Shown piece after piece: positions 18,194 through 27,579 of a DNA stretch of 64,000 nucleotides (its first letter is position 1; each line of letters begins with the position of its first letter). The notes under the pieces were generated by a model. It did not search any database. It saw only the letters and a program-made list of their open reading frames with translations, and was not told where the DNA came from. The position numbers were made by a program, and so were the translations under genes. Source of the stretch: an uncultured Lachnospiraceae bacterium. Its GTDB lineage: Bacteria; Bacillota; Clostridia; Lachnospirales; Lachnospiraceae. Location of the stretch: assembly GCA_945929965.1 (NCBI GenBank), contig CAMEOT010000001.1, positions 1 to 64,000 on the forward strand, read 5' to 3'.

Positions 18194-19375
18194 TTATGCT
18201 TCCGCAATGATCAGTTCTTTGGTCTCTAATGCGGTCTGCACCAGTTCGTCGATCTTCTCATCCAGATTGTGCTCATGTCTGCGGATCACCTTTACATTCG
18301 GCTTCGTCACAGGATGCTTTGCCACAAAGATAGTACAGCAGTCTTCATAGGGCAGAATGGAAGTCTCGTAAGTACCGATCTTCTCGGATACTTCTACGAT
18401 CTCCTGCTTATCGAATCCGATCAGCGGACGGTATACCGGCAGCTCACATACTTCATTGGTCGCGATCAGGGAATTCATGGTCTGGGATGCCACCTGTCCG
18501 ATACTCTCACCGGTGATCAATCCAAGGCACTCGGTCTCCTTTGCGATCTGCTCCGCAATACGCATCATATAACGGCGCATGATAATGGTCAGTTCCTCAT
18601 GAGGACATTTCTCGTAAATATATAACTGAATATCGGTAAAGTTGATCACATGCAGGTAGATCGGTCCGGTGTAACGGGCAACGATCTTCGCCAGATCCAC
18701 TACTTTCTGTTTTGCACGCTCGCTGGTGTAAGGCGGTGCATGGAAATATACCGCATCGATCTTGACACCTCTCTTGGCGATCATATAGCCTGCCACAGGG
18801 GAATCGATACCACCGGATAGTAATAACATTCCCTTGCCGCCGGTGCCTACGGGCATTCCTCCGGGACCGGGCAGGATCACGGAGTAGATATAGATTTCCT
18901 CACGGATCTCGATGTTCAACATGATGTCGGGATGGTGTACATCCACCTTCATATTTGGGTAAGCATGCAGAATGGCTTCGCCCATATCCATGTTGATGGT
19001 CATGGAATCCTTGGGGTAATTTTTCCGGGCACGTCTTGCTGCCACCTTGAAAGTCTGATTACAGTCCGGATATACCTTTGCAATGTAGTCGATCACAGTC
19101 TCGCACAGCTTCTCGAAGCCTTCATCCTGTACATGGACTACCGGGCAGATGCCGGAGATACCGAAGACTCTCTGCAGATGTGCCACGACTTCATCATAGT
19201 CGAATTCTGACTCTGCGTCTACGAAAATACGTCCCTGTGTCTTGTGTACCAGGAATTCTCCCTCACACTTTTTCAGAGCGTATTTAATCTGACGTACCAG
19301 AGCATCCTCGAACAGGTAGCGGTTTTTTCCCTTAATGCCGATCTCGGCATACTTTATCAAAAATGATGTAAACAC
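18194..19375 (-). CDS. thiI: tRNA 4-thiouridine synthase ThiI
   Basis: 393 residues. The N-terminal ferredoxin-like and THUMP domains (about 1-165) precede the PP-loop ATPase with the motif LLLSGGIDSPVAGYM at about 185-199. The enzyme adenylates U8 of tRNA and transfers sulfur. There is no C-terminal rhodanese domain, so it is the short Firmicute type that receives sulfur directly from a partner cysteine desulfurase, which is encoded 14 nt upstream. The EDCCTIF segment near 345 supplies conserved cysteines. Confidence 0.95.
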   Translation of the reverse strand: MFTSFLIKYAEIGIKGKNRYLFEDALVRQIKYALKKCEGEFLVHKTQGRIFVDAESEFDYDEVVAHLQRVFGISGICPVVHVQDEGFEKLCETVIDYIAKVYPDCNQTFKVAARRARKNYPKDSMTINMDMGEAILHAYPNMKVDVHHPDIMLNIEIREEIYIYSVILPGPGGMPVGTGGKGMLLLSGGIDSPVAGYMIAKRGVKIDAVYFHAPPYTSERAKQKVVDLAKIVARYTGPIYLHVINFTDIQLYIYEKCPHEELTIIMRRYMMRIAEQIAKETECLGLITGESIGQVASQTMNSLIATNEVCELPVYRPLIGFDKQEIVEVSEKIGTYETSILPYEDCCTIFVAKHPVTKPNVKVIRRHEHNLDEKIDELVQTALETKELIIAEA

Positions 19376-19388
19376 TTTTTTTCCTTTC

Positions 19389-20558
19389 TTATCTGCGGCT
19401 GTATCTGCGTAACATAGGTACTATATTGTACAATGCCTGAAGGCAAACGTCAATCTCTTCTTCCGTGGTAAATACCGAAAAGCTGAAGCGTATGGTGGAA
19501 TCCAGCAGGGATTTATCCACTCCGATAGCTTTCAACGTAGCGGAAGGCTGCGGCTTATGCGCGGAACAGGCACTTCCTGCGGAGACATAGATTCCCTTGT
19601 CCTCCAGCGCATGCAGGAGTACTTCGCTTCTTACTCCGGCAAAGGACACACTGACGATATGGGCTGCTGTTCCCTCTCCGTAAGGAGCATCCGGCAGAAG
19701 GCCGTTAACCTTCACATGATCCAGTCTCTCCACACCTTCAATAAATCTTCTCTTGCAGGCACAAAGTCTCGCATGATCCTCATCAAAACGACTGTACAAC
19801 ATTTCCGCTGCTTTGGCAAGTCCGGCAATTCCCGGGACATTTTCCGTGCCGGATCGAAGGTTCTGCTGCTGACCGCCACCGAATACGATAGGCTGGATCT
19901 TCACCTTATCTCCTACATATAACAGTCCGACGCCTTTGGGGCCGTGGATTTTGTGTCCGCTGACGGACAACAGGTCAATGTGCATCTTTTTCGGATAGAT
20001 CCTGGACTTGCCGAATCCCTGTACCGCATCTACGTGAAATAAAGTGTCGGGGTTCATCTGTTTGATCAGCGCTCCGGCTTCCTCAATGGGCTGCAGGGCT
20101 CCGATCTCGTTATTTGTATGCATAATGGATACCAGAATGGTCTCCGGTGTCATGGCTCTGCGCAGGTCTTCCAGACGAATGCGTCCGCAGGAATCCACCG
20201 GCAGATACGTGACACGGTATCCCTGACTCTCCAGGTAACGCATGGTCTGCAGGATTGCAGGATGCTCTATCTGTGTTGTGATCAGATGGTTGCCCCTGCG
20301 GCAATTCGCCAGGGCGCAGCCGATCAATGCCATATTATCGGACTCTGTACCGCCGGAGGTGAACAACAGCTCTCTCTCCTCCACCTTCAGGATCCTTGCC
20401 AGAGTCTCCTTGGCATAACGGAGGTACTTCTCCGCCTCCACTCCCTTCATATGCAGGCTGGAGGGATTTCCGTAATCTTCACACATGATCTTCGTCATCA
20501 ACTCGGCTACTTCCGGAAAGGTTCTGGTGGTAGCGGAATTGTCCAAATAGACTTCCAT
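19389..20558 (-). CDS. Cysteine desulfurase (NifS/IscS-like), partner of ThiI
   Basis: PLP enzyme that takes sulfur from cysteine. The PLP lysine is in SVSGHKIHGPKG (Lys about 203) and the catalytic cysteine loop GSACSAHKP is near 329-337, with the sequence context of class I desulfurases. The start MEVYLDNSATT is chosen because AAGGAG lies 9 nt upstream and this is the usual N-terminus; the ORF-track start is 14 codons earlier. It is immediately followed by thiI, an arrangement like Bacillus nifZ-thiI, so its main role is probably tRNA s4U. Confidence 0.93.
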   Translation of the reverse strand: MEVYLDNSATTRTFPEVAELMTKIMCEDYGNPSSLHMKGVEAEKYLRYAKETLARILKVEERELLFTSGGTESDNMALIGCALANCRRGNHLITTQIEHPAILQTMRYLESQGYRVTYLPVDSCGRIRLEDLRRAMTPETILVSIMHTNNEIGALQPIEEAGALIKQMNPDTLFHVDAVQGFGKSRIYPKKMHIDLLSVSGHKIHGPKGVGLLYVGDKVKIQPIVFGGGQQQNLRSGTENVPGIAGLAKAAEMLYSRFDEDHARLCACKRRFIEGVERLDHVKVNGLLPDAPYGEGTAAHIVSVSFAGVRSEVLLHALEDKGIYVSAGSACSAHKPQPSATLKAIGVDKSLLDSTIRFSFSVFTTEEEIDVCLQALYNIVPMLRRYSRR

Positions 20559-20799
20559 TCTCTTCTTCTCCTTACTATCTGAGCAGCTTTTTGGCTGCAT
20601 CTATTCCATAACCGTTCTTCGTCCATAGTCACGCGCAAAATCATCTTTTTACTGTTTTGCATTTTACTTACAGGTGCCACTTTGCACAGGAAATATTACA
20701 AATGATTTCATTGCATGACGGTATCGGAACTTCTGAAACAGTTACTATCTTCTTATGATTAAAATATGCCGTTTGCCTGTGTCCCGTGCCGTCTGTATG

Positions 20800-21546
20800 C
20801 TATTTTTCCAGCTGATACATCAGCCATGCGATAGTCGTAAATCCGGCAGTCTCCGTCCGCAGGATCCGTTTGCCCAGGGTAATGGGTTGGATTCCGGCCT
20901 CTGTGGCGATCCGGATCTCCTCCGGGTCGAAGCCGCCTTCCGGACCGATAAAAATAGCGATCTGCTGCCCCGGCTCCACGCTTTCGATCAGCTGCTTCGT
21001 CTGTTCCATTCCCTCTGCCAGTTCATAGGGCACCAGCTTCAGATCCATTTGTGATGCCATTTTCACTGCCTGCGCGTAACTCATCACCGGAGCTACCGTT
21101 GGGATCACGCCCCGCTTGCTCTGTTTCGCCGCTGCCTCCGCAATGCCCTGCCAGCGCTTGATCTTTATGTCTGCCTTTTTCTCATCCAGCTTTACCACGC
21201 ACCGCTTCATGGCTACAGGAATCACCTGAAAAGCTCCCAGTTCCACTGCTTTTTGAATAATCAGTTCCATTTTATCTGCCTTGGGCAGCCCCTGGAACAG
21301 ATAGATCTTCGCCGGAAGTTCCACTCCGTCCTCTTTGATAAAACGGAGTTCCAGACGGACGCAGTCCTCCTCCAGTGCAAGGATCCCACAGCGATATTCT
21401 TTCCCGTCGATTCCGTTGCTGACCGCCACTTCCTCGCCGGGACGCATACGCAGTACATTTTTGATATGATTGACATCGGCTCCCCGGATGATGACACTTT
21501 TTCCTGCCACATCGATCTGATCCGGCTCTACAAAAAACTGATACAT
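20800..21546 (-). CDS. rsmE: 16S rRNA (uracil-1498-N3)-methyltransferase
   Basis: 248 residues with an N-terminal PUA-like domain and a C-terminal SPOUT domain. The knot motifs IFIGPEGGFDPEEI, LGKRILRTETA and a final Trp-Leu-Met-Tyr-Gln tail are diagnostic of RsmE. It methylates U1498 in 16S rRNA of the small subunit. It follows prmA by 13 nt, the common Firmicute order, so both ribosome-modifying enzymes are co-expressed. Confidence 0.96.
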   Translation of the reverse strand: MYQFFVEPDQIDVAGKSVIIRGADVNHIKNVLRMRPGEEVAVSNGIDGKEYRCGILALEEDCVRLELRFIKEDGVELPAKIYLFQGLPKADKMELIIQKAVELGAFQVIPVAMKRCVVKLDEKKADIKIKRWQGIAEAAAKQSKRGVIPTVAPVMSYAQAVKMASQMDLKLVPYELAEGMEQTKQLIESVEPGQQIAIFIGPEGGFDPEEIRIATEAGIQPITLGKRILRTETAGFTTIAWLMYQLEK

Positions 21547-21559
21547 TGTTAAAAATCCT

Positions 21560-22546
21560 CTAATTTTTTCTTGCGGTAACGCTGACCCATTCTCCCTGAT
21601 AGGTTACTTCCAATACTTCCAGACCTGCTGCCTTCACTGCCTCTACCACGGTCTGTTCCTTGTCATCAATGATACCGGAGGTAATGTAGATACCTCCCTT
21701 TTTCAACTGGTGTACGATCACGGGAGTCAGGGGCACCAGTACATCTGCGAGAATATTGGCTACGACGATATCATAGCACTCATAGCCCACCTTGTCCTGC
21801 ACTTCTTTATCGGTAATGATATTGCCGATCATCATGTCGAACTGTGCGGGATCGATGCCGTTAACCTCGCAGTTCTGTGCTACTGCTTCCACCGCACAGA
21901 TATCCAGGTCGGTTCCCACAGCATGCTTTGCACCGAACATCAGGGACAGAATCGCCAGAATACCGCTTCCGGTCCCTACATCCAGAAGCTCCGTCTCGGA
22001 AGTAATGAACTTGCGAAGCTGACGGATACACAGTTGTGTGGTCTCATGCATACCGGTGCCGAATGCAGTACCAGGATCAATATGAAGCACCATTTTATCG
22101 GTGTCTTCCGGTTTGATATTTTCCCAGGAAGGAATGACCAGGATGTCATCAATATAGAACTGATGGAAATACTGCTTCCAGTTGTTGATCCAGTCAATAT
22201 CCTCGGTCTCATCCACGGCTACGGAACCTTCTCCGATATCCATGAACTGACGTAAATCTTCCAGTTCCCGCTTCACATCGGCAAGCACCGCCTCGGTAGT
22301 GGTCTTCTCACCGGCTACTTCCAGACTACCATCCTCTTTTTCCTCTACAAAAAAGCTCAAATAAGCAATGCCGTCATCCTCCGGTCCATCCGGCAGGATA
22401 TCTACGAACATCTGCTCCTTCTCCATGGCAGTCAGGGGCACTTTGTCCTCGATCTGTGCACCTTCCAGTCCCAGATCATACAGGGTGCTGATAATAATAT
22501 CTTCTGCTTCCGTCACGGTCTTTATTCTGAATTTTACCCACTTCAT
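21560..22546 (-). CDS. prmA: Ribosomal protein L11 methyltransferase
   Basis: 328 residues from MKWVKFRIKT, preceded by AAAGGA; the ORF-track start lies 12 codons upstream without such a site. The N-terminal L11-recognition domain is followed by a class I SAM domain with LHIDPGTAFGTGMHETT, LLDVGTGSGILAI and VVANILADVL, the NxxA motif of PrmA. It trimethylates L11 on several amino groups. Operon with rsmE. Confidence 0.96.
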   Translation of the reverse strand: MKWVKFRIKTVTEAEDIIISTLYDLGLEGAQIEDKVPLTAMEKEQMFVDILPDGPEDDGIAYLSFFVEEKEDGSLEVAGEKTTTEAVLADVKRELEDLRQFMDIGEGSVAVDETEDIDWINNWKQYFHQFYIDDILVIPSWENIKPEDTDKMVLHIDPGTAFGTGMHETTQLCIRQLRKFITSETELLDVGTGSGILAILSLMFGAKHAVGTDLDICAVEAVAQNCEVNGIDPAQFDMMIGNIITDKEVQDKVGYECYDIVVANILADVLVPLTPVIVHQLKKGGIYITSGIIDDKEQTVVEAVKAAGLEVLEVTYQGEWVSVTARKN

Positions 22547-22616
22547 ATTGTGATTCCTTTCTGTTTTGGTTCTCTCAATCATTTACTTACAGCTCACAAA
22601 TTCATGCTATCGCACC

Positions 22617-24746
22617 CTATATCATGAGCCCTGTCTTTTCCTTGCTCTTCTCGATCCTATGGTTCAGCTTACGAAACGGCGGCTCCAACGCCAGTCCCAG
22701 CAACAGTGCAATGATCAGGAATAATGCCATTTTACCCACATTGATCCAATAGTCCACGCCGTACATTCCGGCGATGCATTCCTTAAAGGCTTTCATGCCG
22801 AACTGGAATGGCAGGAACGGATAGATCCACTGGAACACCTTCGGCAATGCTTCGATAGGAAAAGTTCCGCCGCTTCCCGCTACCTGGATGACCATGACCA
22901 CGATTGCCAGTGCTTCTCCCACGTTACCGAATGCAAAAGTCACGGAATACATGAAACAGCTGAATGCGGCACTCGCCACCGCTGCCGCCAGCCAGTATAA
23001 AAACTTATGCTGGCACTGGATCTCAATGTAGTAGAGATTGCCCAGGATCGTAAGCAGTGTCTGCGCTTGTCCTATGAGGAAAAACAGCAGATATCTGCCA
23101 AAATACCTCTCATGAGCCTTGTAATGATCCCCGGGATCAATCGGTTTCACCCCTACGTGAATGATGGCTACCAAAAATAACGCACCTACCCAGATTGCCA
23201 GGATCGTATAGAACGGCGATGCTGCCGAGCCGTAGTGATCCACCGGATAAACAGGCACCGTCTCAAGCTGCACCGGAGATGATACAAAGTCCGCAACAGC
23301 CGTAGGATCCGTCGCCATGGCACTTAAAATATCTTCATAAGAATCCGCTCCGGTGATCCGTTTTATATTATCCGCTATTTTATTCACCTTGTCCAGCAGT
23401 TCCTGGGCAATTACCAGTGAATCCTGCAAACTTACGTTGCCTTCCTGTAAAGTCTGCTGGTACTCTTTTAAAATATCGGAGATTTCATCCATATTCACAT
23501 CCGTGCCATTCATCATCGCTGCGACATTCAAAAATGCCTGCTGCATGGATTTACCGGTATCACGGAAAGAAGGTCTGACGTTGTTATTATAGTCACTTGC
23601 GAGGTTATCCAGCTGTTTGCTGCAGATCCGGATCTGTTCCCTCATCTGCGCCCGCAGGGTATTGATATCGGTATCTACCTGTCCTTTGCCATTCTGCAGT
23701 TGCTTCAGGTCCGCCTCAATATTTTTTAATGACTGTCTGATCTCCTGAATCTGCGCATCCTGCCCGGTTACCAGGCTTCCCAGAACATCCATATTTGCCT
23801 GCATACCCTGCACCAGTCCGATTGCCATGCCCAGTCCGGTGTCCGTGGTACTGCCTACGCTGTTACTATCCATCTGGGCTAACAGTCCGTCCGCATAGAT
23901 GGACAGGTACTGCAGTGCTTCCGTCACCATATTCATACTGCTGCTTACCATATCTCCCATAACGTCCACTGCATCCACGCTGGAATTGATCATGGTCTGC
24001 ATGCCGATCATGGTATTCCGCCCATTCTCCAGGATGTTGTCCATATCCGGCAGCATATTCTGGCTGGTGGACATGATCATTTCCGCCGAATTCATGATGC
24101 TTTGGAAGGACTGCAGCATGACCACATAATCCTGCAGCTGCTTCTGCACAGTATCCAGAGAGTCTGTCACACTGACCTGACCGTTTGCATTCACCATGGA
24201 AAGCGCATTGCCGGCTTTCATGACCGACTCCGCCACAGTACTGATGAACGTAGCATTTACCTGCTCCTGCACGGCATTTTTCGCCTTGCCTGTGATCTTG
24301 GGTGCAATGCCGTTCTTTTTCTCATTTTCATAATAATAGATCGTTGGATGATCCACTTCACCGTCTATAAATCCCAGCATTTCCTGTGTGAAAGTCTCCG
24401 GAATGATCAGTGCTGCATAATAGTCGCTGTTCTTCACGCCCTCCAGGGCTTCTTCCGTGGTCTCCGGGAATACCCAGCCGATGGTAGTATTCGCTTCCAG
24501 AGCTTCCAGCACACTGTCTCCCACATTCAGGGACAGACCCATGATCTCCGCTCCGGCATCATCCGAAGCGACTGCAACCTGCAACTGGCTGGTAGCCGCC
24601 GGTTCATAAGGATCCCAGTTGGAGAAAATATTGAACCAGGCATACAGTGCCGGCAGGATGCTTAATCCCATGACGATCACTACTGCCACTACATTATTGC
24701 TGATCCGACGGATGTCAGTGGTAAATATCTTCCAAATGTTACGCAT
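22617..24746 (-). CDS. YhgE/Pip family membrane protein (copy 1)
   Basis: 709 residues from MRNIWKIFTTD, preceded by GGAGAG; the ORF-track frame is 29 codons longer through the upstream repeat. One membrane segment at about 20-40 with the family motif LPALYAWFNIFSNWDPY, then a long extracytoplasmic helical/coiled-coil domain (about 100-480), then five or six C-terminal membrane segments of the ABC-2 permease type (GGTFPIEALPKVFQWIYPFLPF). Relatives include lactococcal Pip, a phage receptor, and the EsaA component of type VII secretion. The exported substrate, if any, is unknown. Confidence 0.9.
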   Translation of the reverse strand: MRNIWKIFTTDIRRISNNVVAVVIVMGLSILPALYAWFNIFSNWDPYEPAATSQLQVAVASDDAGAEIMGLSLNVGDSVLEALEANTTIGWVFPETTEEALEGVKNSDYYAALIIPETFTQEMLGFIDGEVDHPTIYYYENEKKNGIAPKITGKAKNAVQEQVNATFISTVAESVMKAGNALSMVNANGQVSVTDSLDTVQKQLQDYVVMLQSFQSIMNSAEMIMSTSQNMLPDMDNILENGRNTMIGMQTMINSSVDAVDVMGDMVSSSMNMVTEALQYLSIYADGLLAQMDSNSVGSTTDTGLGMAIGLVQGMQANMDVLGSLVTGQDAQIQEIRQSLKNIEADLKQLQNGKGQVDTDINTLRAQMREQIRICSKQLDNLASDYNNNVRPSFRDTGKSMQQAFLNVAAMMNGTDVNMDEISDILKEYQQTLQEGNVSLQDSLVIAQELLDKVNKIADNIKRITGADSYEDILSAMATDPTAVADFVSSPVQLETVPVYPVDHYGSAASPFYTILAIWVGALFLVAIIHVGVKPIDPGDHYKAHERYFGRYLLFFLIGQAQTLLTILGNLYYIEIQCQHKFLYWLAAAVASAAFSCFMYSVTFAFGNVGEALAIVVMVIQVAGSGGTFPIEALPKVFQWIYPFLPFQFGMKAFKECIAGMYGVDYWINVGKMALFLIIALLLGLALEPPFRKLNHRIEKSKEKTGLMI

Positions 24747-24770
24747 ATTACTCTCCGTATCTTTCCGTAA

Positions 24771-24829
24771 CCTGCAAACTTTGGTCCGCAGGCACAAATT
24801 TGCGTGTGAAAATTTATTTTTCACACTCG
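24771..24829. repeat. Double-hairpin repeat, copy A (AGTGTGAAAA family)
   Basis: On the minus strand AGTGTGAAAA and TTTTCACAC form one arm and GCAAATTTGTGCC with a degenerate partner forms the next. The same two-arm sequence recurs at 59622-59678. The stop codon of the 138-residue membrane protein lies inside it. Confidence 0.7.
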
Positions 24830-25230
24830 CCATCCTCCCCGTCTTCTGCCTGTGTCTCCGCCGGGGAGTTCAGTCCCTCACCGATCATTTCACGGGTCTT
24901 GCGGATGATCTGTGCCGCTCTGTCGAAATCCGCAGGAGTCACTGCTTCGATCGTTCCCTCTTCTCCCTTCAGTTCCATGATCTTTTCCTGCAAGTTATAA
25001 TCCATATATTCCACAACGATCAGATAGATCGACAGGGCGAACAGTGACACGATCCACAGGATCAGGAAGATCACCTTGTTACTGCCGGTTAAAAATAACA
25101 GCGCCAGAAAAAAAAAGGGCACGATCCAGATGCACTTCAGACCGATCTTAATTCTTTTTCTGTTTTTTTCATGAAGGGTCTGCTCATAGTCCAGCACCTT
25201 CTGGAAAATCTCTTCGTAATCTCTTTCCAT
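24814..25230 (-). CDS. Small membrane protein between YhgE/Pip genes
   Basis: 138 residues from MERDYEEIFQ, preceded by AAAGGA. It has an amphipathic N-terminal helix, two closely spaced membrane segments (about 36-54 and 59-80), then a soluble helix (DFDRAAQIIRKTREMIGEG) and an acidic C-terminal tail. No family is recognised. Its place between two YhgE/Pip genes on the same strand suggests it works with them, for example as an accessory subunit (inference). The last three codons and stop derive from the double-hairpin repeat. Confidence 0.7.
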   Translation of the reverse strand: MERDYEEIFQKVLDYEQTLHEKNRKRIKIGLKCIWIVPFFFLALLFLTGSNKVIFLILWIVSLFALSIYLIVVEYMDYNLQEKIMELKGEEGTIEAVTPADFDRAAQIIRKTREMIGEGLNSPAETQAEDGEDGECEK

Positions 25231-25270
25231 GAAATTTCCTTTCTGCTTTATTTTCTGCCTTACTTTCTGC

Positions 25271-25368
25271 CTATTTGGTACTTCATTCGCCCTATAAACA
25301 TTGCAAAATCTTCTTACGAATGCCAGCATTCGACGAATATTATGCAATGTTTACATGGCTCCAAATAG
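25271..25368. repeat. Nested triple palindrome (CGAATGC family)
   Basis: Three nested perfect inverted repeats share one centre: CTATTTGG/CCAAATAG (25271-25278, 25361-25368), TAAACATTGCA/TGCAATGTTTA (25295-25305, 25343-25353) and CGAATGC/GCATTCG in the middle. It fills the gap between YhgE/Pip copy 2 and the small membrane-protein gene. The central 26 bp recur at 37157. Confidence 0.75.
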
Positions 25369-25371
25369 GCG

Positions 25372-27579
25372 TCACATGAGCTCAGTGTCTTCCATTCTCT
25401 CTTCCACAAAATGGTTCAGCTTCACAAATGGAATCCGGATCACCAGTCCGATGAGCAGCCCTTCCAGCATGAACAGAATCAACTTCGCCAGGGCTGCCAT
25501 ATAGGCGGTTCCATACATTCCTGCCAGTGCCTCACGCATTGCCGTGATCGCATAGGGGAATGGGAAGAAGATGTATATCTTTTGATAAATATCGGGAAGC
25601 AGTTCAATAGGGAACGTTCCGCTGGATCCCGCGATCTGCAGCACCATAACAATTACGCAGACAGCCTTACCCACATCCCCGAATGCCAACGTCAGGGAAT
25701 AGATCAGCAGGGAAAATGCAGTGGCGGTAAAACTTGCCGCCAGGAAAAACAGTCCCGGTTCCACAATATTTACTTTCAGCAGCCACAGATCTCCCGCCAC
25801 AATAATAGCAGCCTGGATCTGCGCCAGCAGTAAGAACAGAAGGTATCTGCCGAAATACAGCTGATAACTCTGTACGTTTTTAAGATTTTTCGGTGATGCC
25901 TTTACCTTCACCAGTGCCACCAAAATCGTAGATCCTACCCAGATCGCCAACGTAGAATAGAACGGTGTCATGGCAGAACCGTAGGTGGCTACCGGATACA
26001 TGGCTATGGTCTCCATCGTCACAGGAGATGCGAAATATGCTCCAAGGCTGTCAGGATCTCCTCCCAGGAAACGTACCAGAATATCCATCATTTCCTCTTC
26101 GGAGGCACCTTCCAGCTGTTCTGTCAGATCTGTCAGTTTTTGACTGATACCGTCTACTACGCCCTGGATCTGTCCCAGGCTCTCGCTGGTACCGTCTACC
26201 GCATCGCCGACGCCTTCCATAACTACACCTATATTCTGTACGGTACTGCTCAATGTATTTACCAGGTTGGTCACCTGATTCAGCGAATCTGACATATTTG
26301 TCAGGGCTTTCTGCATCTGGGGCACCAGATTGTTTTTATAGATGCCCTGCATATTACTCACGGAATTCTCACAGCTGTCAATGACATTCTTTAAATTATT
26401 CATGGCATTGTTGACATTGACCTTTGCTTTCTCTGCCGCCTGTTCATCGGTGGATTCCAGCACACTGCCTATGACTGTATTCATCATATCCAGTTCTTTC
26501 TGCATAGCCTTCAGCGCCTCGATGGCAGCATCCGTCGCTGCCGTATTGCCGCTTCCGCTACCGGTAGAAGCATTTCCGCCGGATACACTTCCCTGCACAC
26601 GCTGTTCAATCAGCGCTGCCAGCAGATTGTTGACCTGTCCGTTCAGGGTGTTGGTATCCCTTGCCACTTTATTCAGATCCTTCGTCATCTGTGCCGTATC
26701 GTCTGCGAGCTTGCTCTGATCCAGAATCTTTTTCATATCCTCCAGCGAAGTCTGTATGGTACTCATGGAGGTATCCACATTCGTGCTGAAATTCGACAGC
26801 GTATCTCTGGTGGATGACAGATTCTGACTGCTCTGGTTCAGGCTTGCCGTCGTTGCATCCAACTTCTTCTGCATTACGGGAATCTCATAATTCACATGGG
26901 TGATCGCCGCTTCCAGTCTGTCATTCCCCGCCCGGAAAGTATCGATCATCGTACTGTATTCCTTCAGGTTGTCATTCAGTTCTTCCAGATCGGCACAAAA
27001 TTCCTCCACATAGCTGTCTCCCTGCATCTGATCCGATACGGAATTACCCTCTTCGAAAATCGTGGTAGCTGCCACTTTGATAAAAGTCTCGTTAATAGTA
27101 TTCTGCAACGTACCGGCTACCGTATCTGTGATCTTGGTAGCAATAGCGTTGCTCTTCTGATTCTGGTAATAAATCAGTGACGGATTCTCAAAATCGTCGG
27201 AGAATACATTGTACATACTATATGTAAATTTATCCGTGATCACGATGGCGGCATAATATTTCCCCGCTTCCACGCCTTCCTGCGCTTCTTCCTCAGTATC
27301 TAAAAAGATCCATTTCACACTGGTGTTAGAATGTAGATTCTCCAACACGGATTCTCCCATGTTCACCACAGAGCCGTCCTTTCGCGTGTAATCCTTATCC
27401 AGAGACACCACCGCTACGGGGATTCCACCGGTATTGGCATAGGGATCCCAGTTGGCGAAAATATTAAACCATGCATACAGCGACGGTATCACGCACAGCC
27501 CGATGATGATGACCAGTGCAAAAGGCTGTTTCACTAGCTTTTTCAGATCTCCTGCGAAAATTTTCCAAATGTTTTTCAT
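25372..27579 (-). CDS. YhgE/Pip family membrane protein (copy 2)
   Basis: 735 residues with the same plan as copy 1: an N-terminal membrane segment with VIPSLYAWFNIFANWDPY, a long coiled-coil extracytoplasmic domain containing a Gly/Ser/Thr-rich linker (about 325-345), and C-terminal membrane segments with GSSGTFPIELLPDIYQKIYIFFPFPY. The start codon overlaps the stop of the upstream ligase-like gene in an ATGA, so the two are translationally coupled. The pair of YhgE proteins could form a heteromeric exporter or envelope-spanning complex (inference). Confidence 0.9.
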   Translation of the reverse strand: MKNIWKIFAGDLKKLVKQPFALVIIIGLCVIPSLYAWFNIFANWDPYANTGGIPVAVVSLDKDYTRKDGSVVNMGESVLENLHSNTSVKWIFLDTEEEAQEGVEAGKYYAAIVITDKFTYSMYNVFSDDFENPSLIYYQNQKSNAIATKITDTVAGTLQNTINETFIKVAATTIFEEGNSVSDQMQGDSYVEEFCADLEELNDNLKEYSTMIDTFRAGNDRLEAAITHVNYEIPVMQKKLDATTASLNQSSQNLSSTRDTLSNFSTNVDTSMSTIQTSLEDMKKILDQSKLADDTAQMTKDLNKVARDTNTLNGQVNNLLAALIEQRVQGSVSGGNASTGSGSGNTAATDAAIEALKAMQKELDMMNTVIGSVLESTDEQAAEKAKVNVNNAMNNLKNVIDSCENSVSNMQGIYKNNLVPQMQKALTNMSDSLNQVTNLVNTLSSTVQNIGVVMEGVGDAVDGTSESLGQIQGVVDGISQKLTDLTEQLEGASEEEMMDILVRFLGGDPDSLGAYFASPVTMETIAMYPVATYGSAMTPFYSTLAIWVGSTILVALVKVKASPKNLKNVQSYQLYFGRYLLFLLLAQIQAAIIVAGDLWLLKVNIVEPGLFFLAASFTATAFSLLIYSLTLAFGDVGKAVCVIVMVLQIAGSSGTFPIELLPDIYQKIYIFFPFPYAITAMREALAGMYGTAYMAALAKLILFMLEGLLIGLVIRIPFVKLNHFVEERMEDTELM

